A DNA stretch of 64,000 nucleotides, taken from Cliona cf. orientalis (taxonomy: Eukaryota; Porifera; Demospongiae; Clionaida; Clionaidae). The stretch is from assembly GCA_963930775.1 (NCBI GenBank), contig OZ005705.1, positions 2,728,001 to 2,792,000 of the forward strand, in the 5' to 3' direction. The translations under genes and the position numbers were made by a program. Shown piece by piece: positions 63,690 to 64,000 of this stretch. The notes beneath the pieces were generated by a model. That model was given only the letters and a program-made list of their open reading frames with translations, did not search any database and was not told the origin of the DNA. How positions within the stretch are numbered: the first letter of the stretch is position 1; each line of letters starts with the position of its first letter.

Positions 63690-64000
63690 TGTTCCTGGTG
63701 TTGTTGGTGCCCTTGGTGCCTCTAATGCCCCTTGTGTCTTTGGTGTCCTTAGTACCCCTGGTGCCTCTGGTGCCCTGGTGTCCTTGGTGCATTTTGTGTT
63801 ATTGGTGCCTCTGGTGCCCTTGGTGCCCCTGGTGTCATTGGTGCCTATGGTTCCTCTGGTGCCCCTTGTGTCGTTGGTGCCCTTGCATGGTGCCTCTTGT
63901 GTCGTTGGTGCCTCTGGTGCCCCTGATGTCGTTGGTGTCCTTGGTGTTGTTGGTTCCTCTAGTGCCCTTGGTTTGTCGTTGGTGCCCTGGTGTCATTGGA
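63690..64000 (+). repeat. (TTGGTGCCY)n minisatellite running off the right edge
   Basis: More than 30 imperfect 9-base units of the TTGGTGCCT/CTGGTGCCC type. Neither strand keeps a long open frame free of stops, so I read it as a non-coding satellite. Its full extent lies outside the window. Confidence 0.8.

Noticed and set aside
63690-64000. Collagen-like repeat gene
   Set aside because: Gly does not recur at every third residue in any frame and stops interrupt the reverse-strand frame.

Overview
The window looks like animal nuclear DNA, most likely from a demosponge (inference). The genes are split into many short exons with compact GT-AG introns. They include a GABA-B-like class C receptor and polytopic membrane proteins with beta-helix or cysteine-rich ectodomains, families I associate with sponges such as Amphimedon. 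The DNA between them is packed with small inverted-repeat transposons and mid-sized retroelements. I saw no bacterial operon structure, CRISPR array, rRNA or tRNA.

Left half (3955-39721, minus strand): three tandem paralogues of a secreted or lysosomal family 31 alpha-glucosidase (GH31, the acid alpha-glucosidase/maltase family). Each has a signal peptide and N-terminal P-type (trefoil) domains. Copy 1 (3955-9857) lacks its C-terminal exons in the window. Copy 2 (15428-29663) is complete, but its last long intron holds an intact Ty3/gypsy retrotransposon (15847-21966) with identical 140-bp LTRs and a 4-bp target duplication. Copy 3 (30023-39721) is complete with 32 exons and has five trefoil domains where copies 1 and 2 have two. 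All nine trefoils use the same two-exon cassette, whose first exon is always 62 nt.

Between copies 1 and 2 sits the most unusual object: a Mutator-like DNA transposon (10071-15012) with near-perfect terminal inverted repeats. It carries a seven-exon plus-strand gene of about 1,160 codons encoding, in order, a zinc-finger-like N-terminus, a MULE DDE transposase core, a SWIM zinc finger, a CXXC (unmethylated-CpG-binding type) zinc finger and an OTU cysteine protease. All exon phases agree.

Right half (41.8-64 kb): a broken minus-strand gene for a parallel-beta-helix ectodomain protein with a polytopic membrane module (41835-46846) carries two frameshifts and a 421-bp MITE in its coding sequence. 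It is followed by a 5'-truncated non-LTR retrotransposon (47710-50160) inserted in a dispersed repeat. Next come a receptor pseudogene (54205-55725, minus), two fragments of a class C receptor (56060-56800, plus), an intact cysteine-rich polytopic membrane protein (57789-59525, plus) and an intact GABA-B-like receptor (60331-62649, plus). The pseudogenes are degraded copies of the two intact genes. Two different ectodomains here share one membrane module.

At least eight MITE-like elements have visible terminal inverted repeats, several with clean target duplications. One 73-bp hairpin can be dated against an empty site in a paralogous repeat within the same window.
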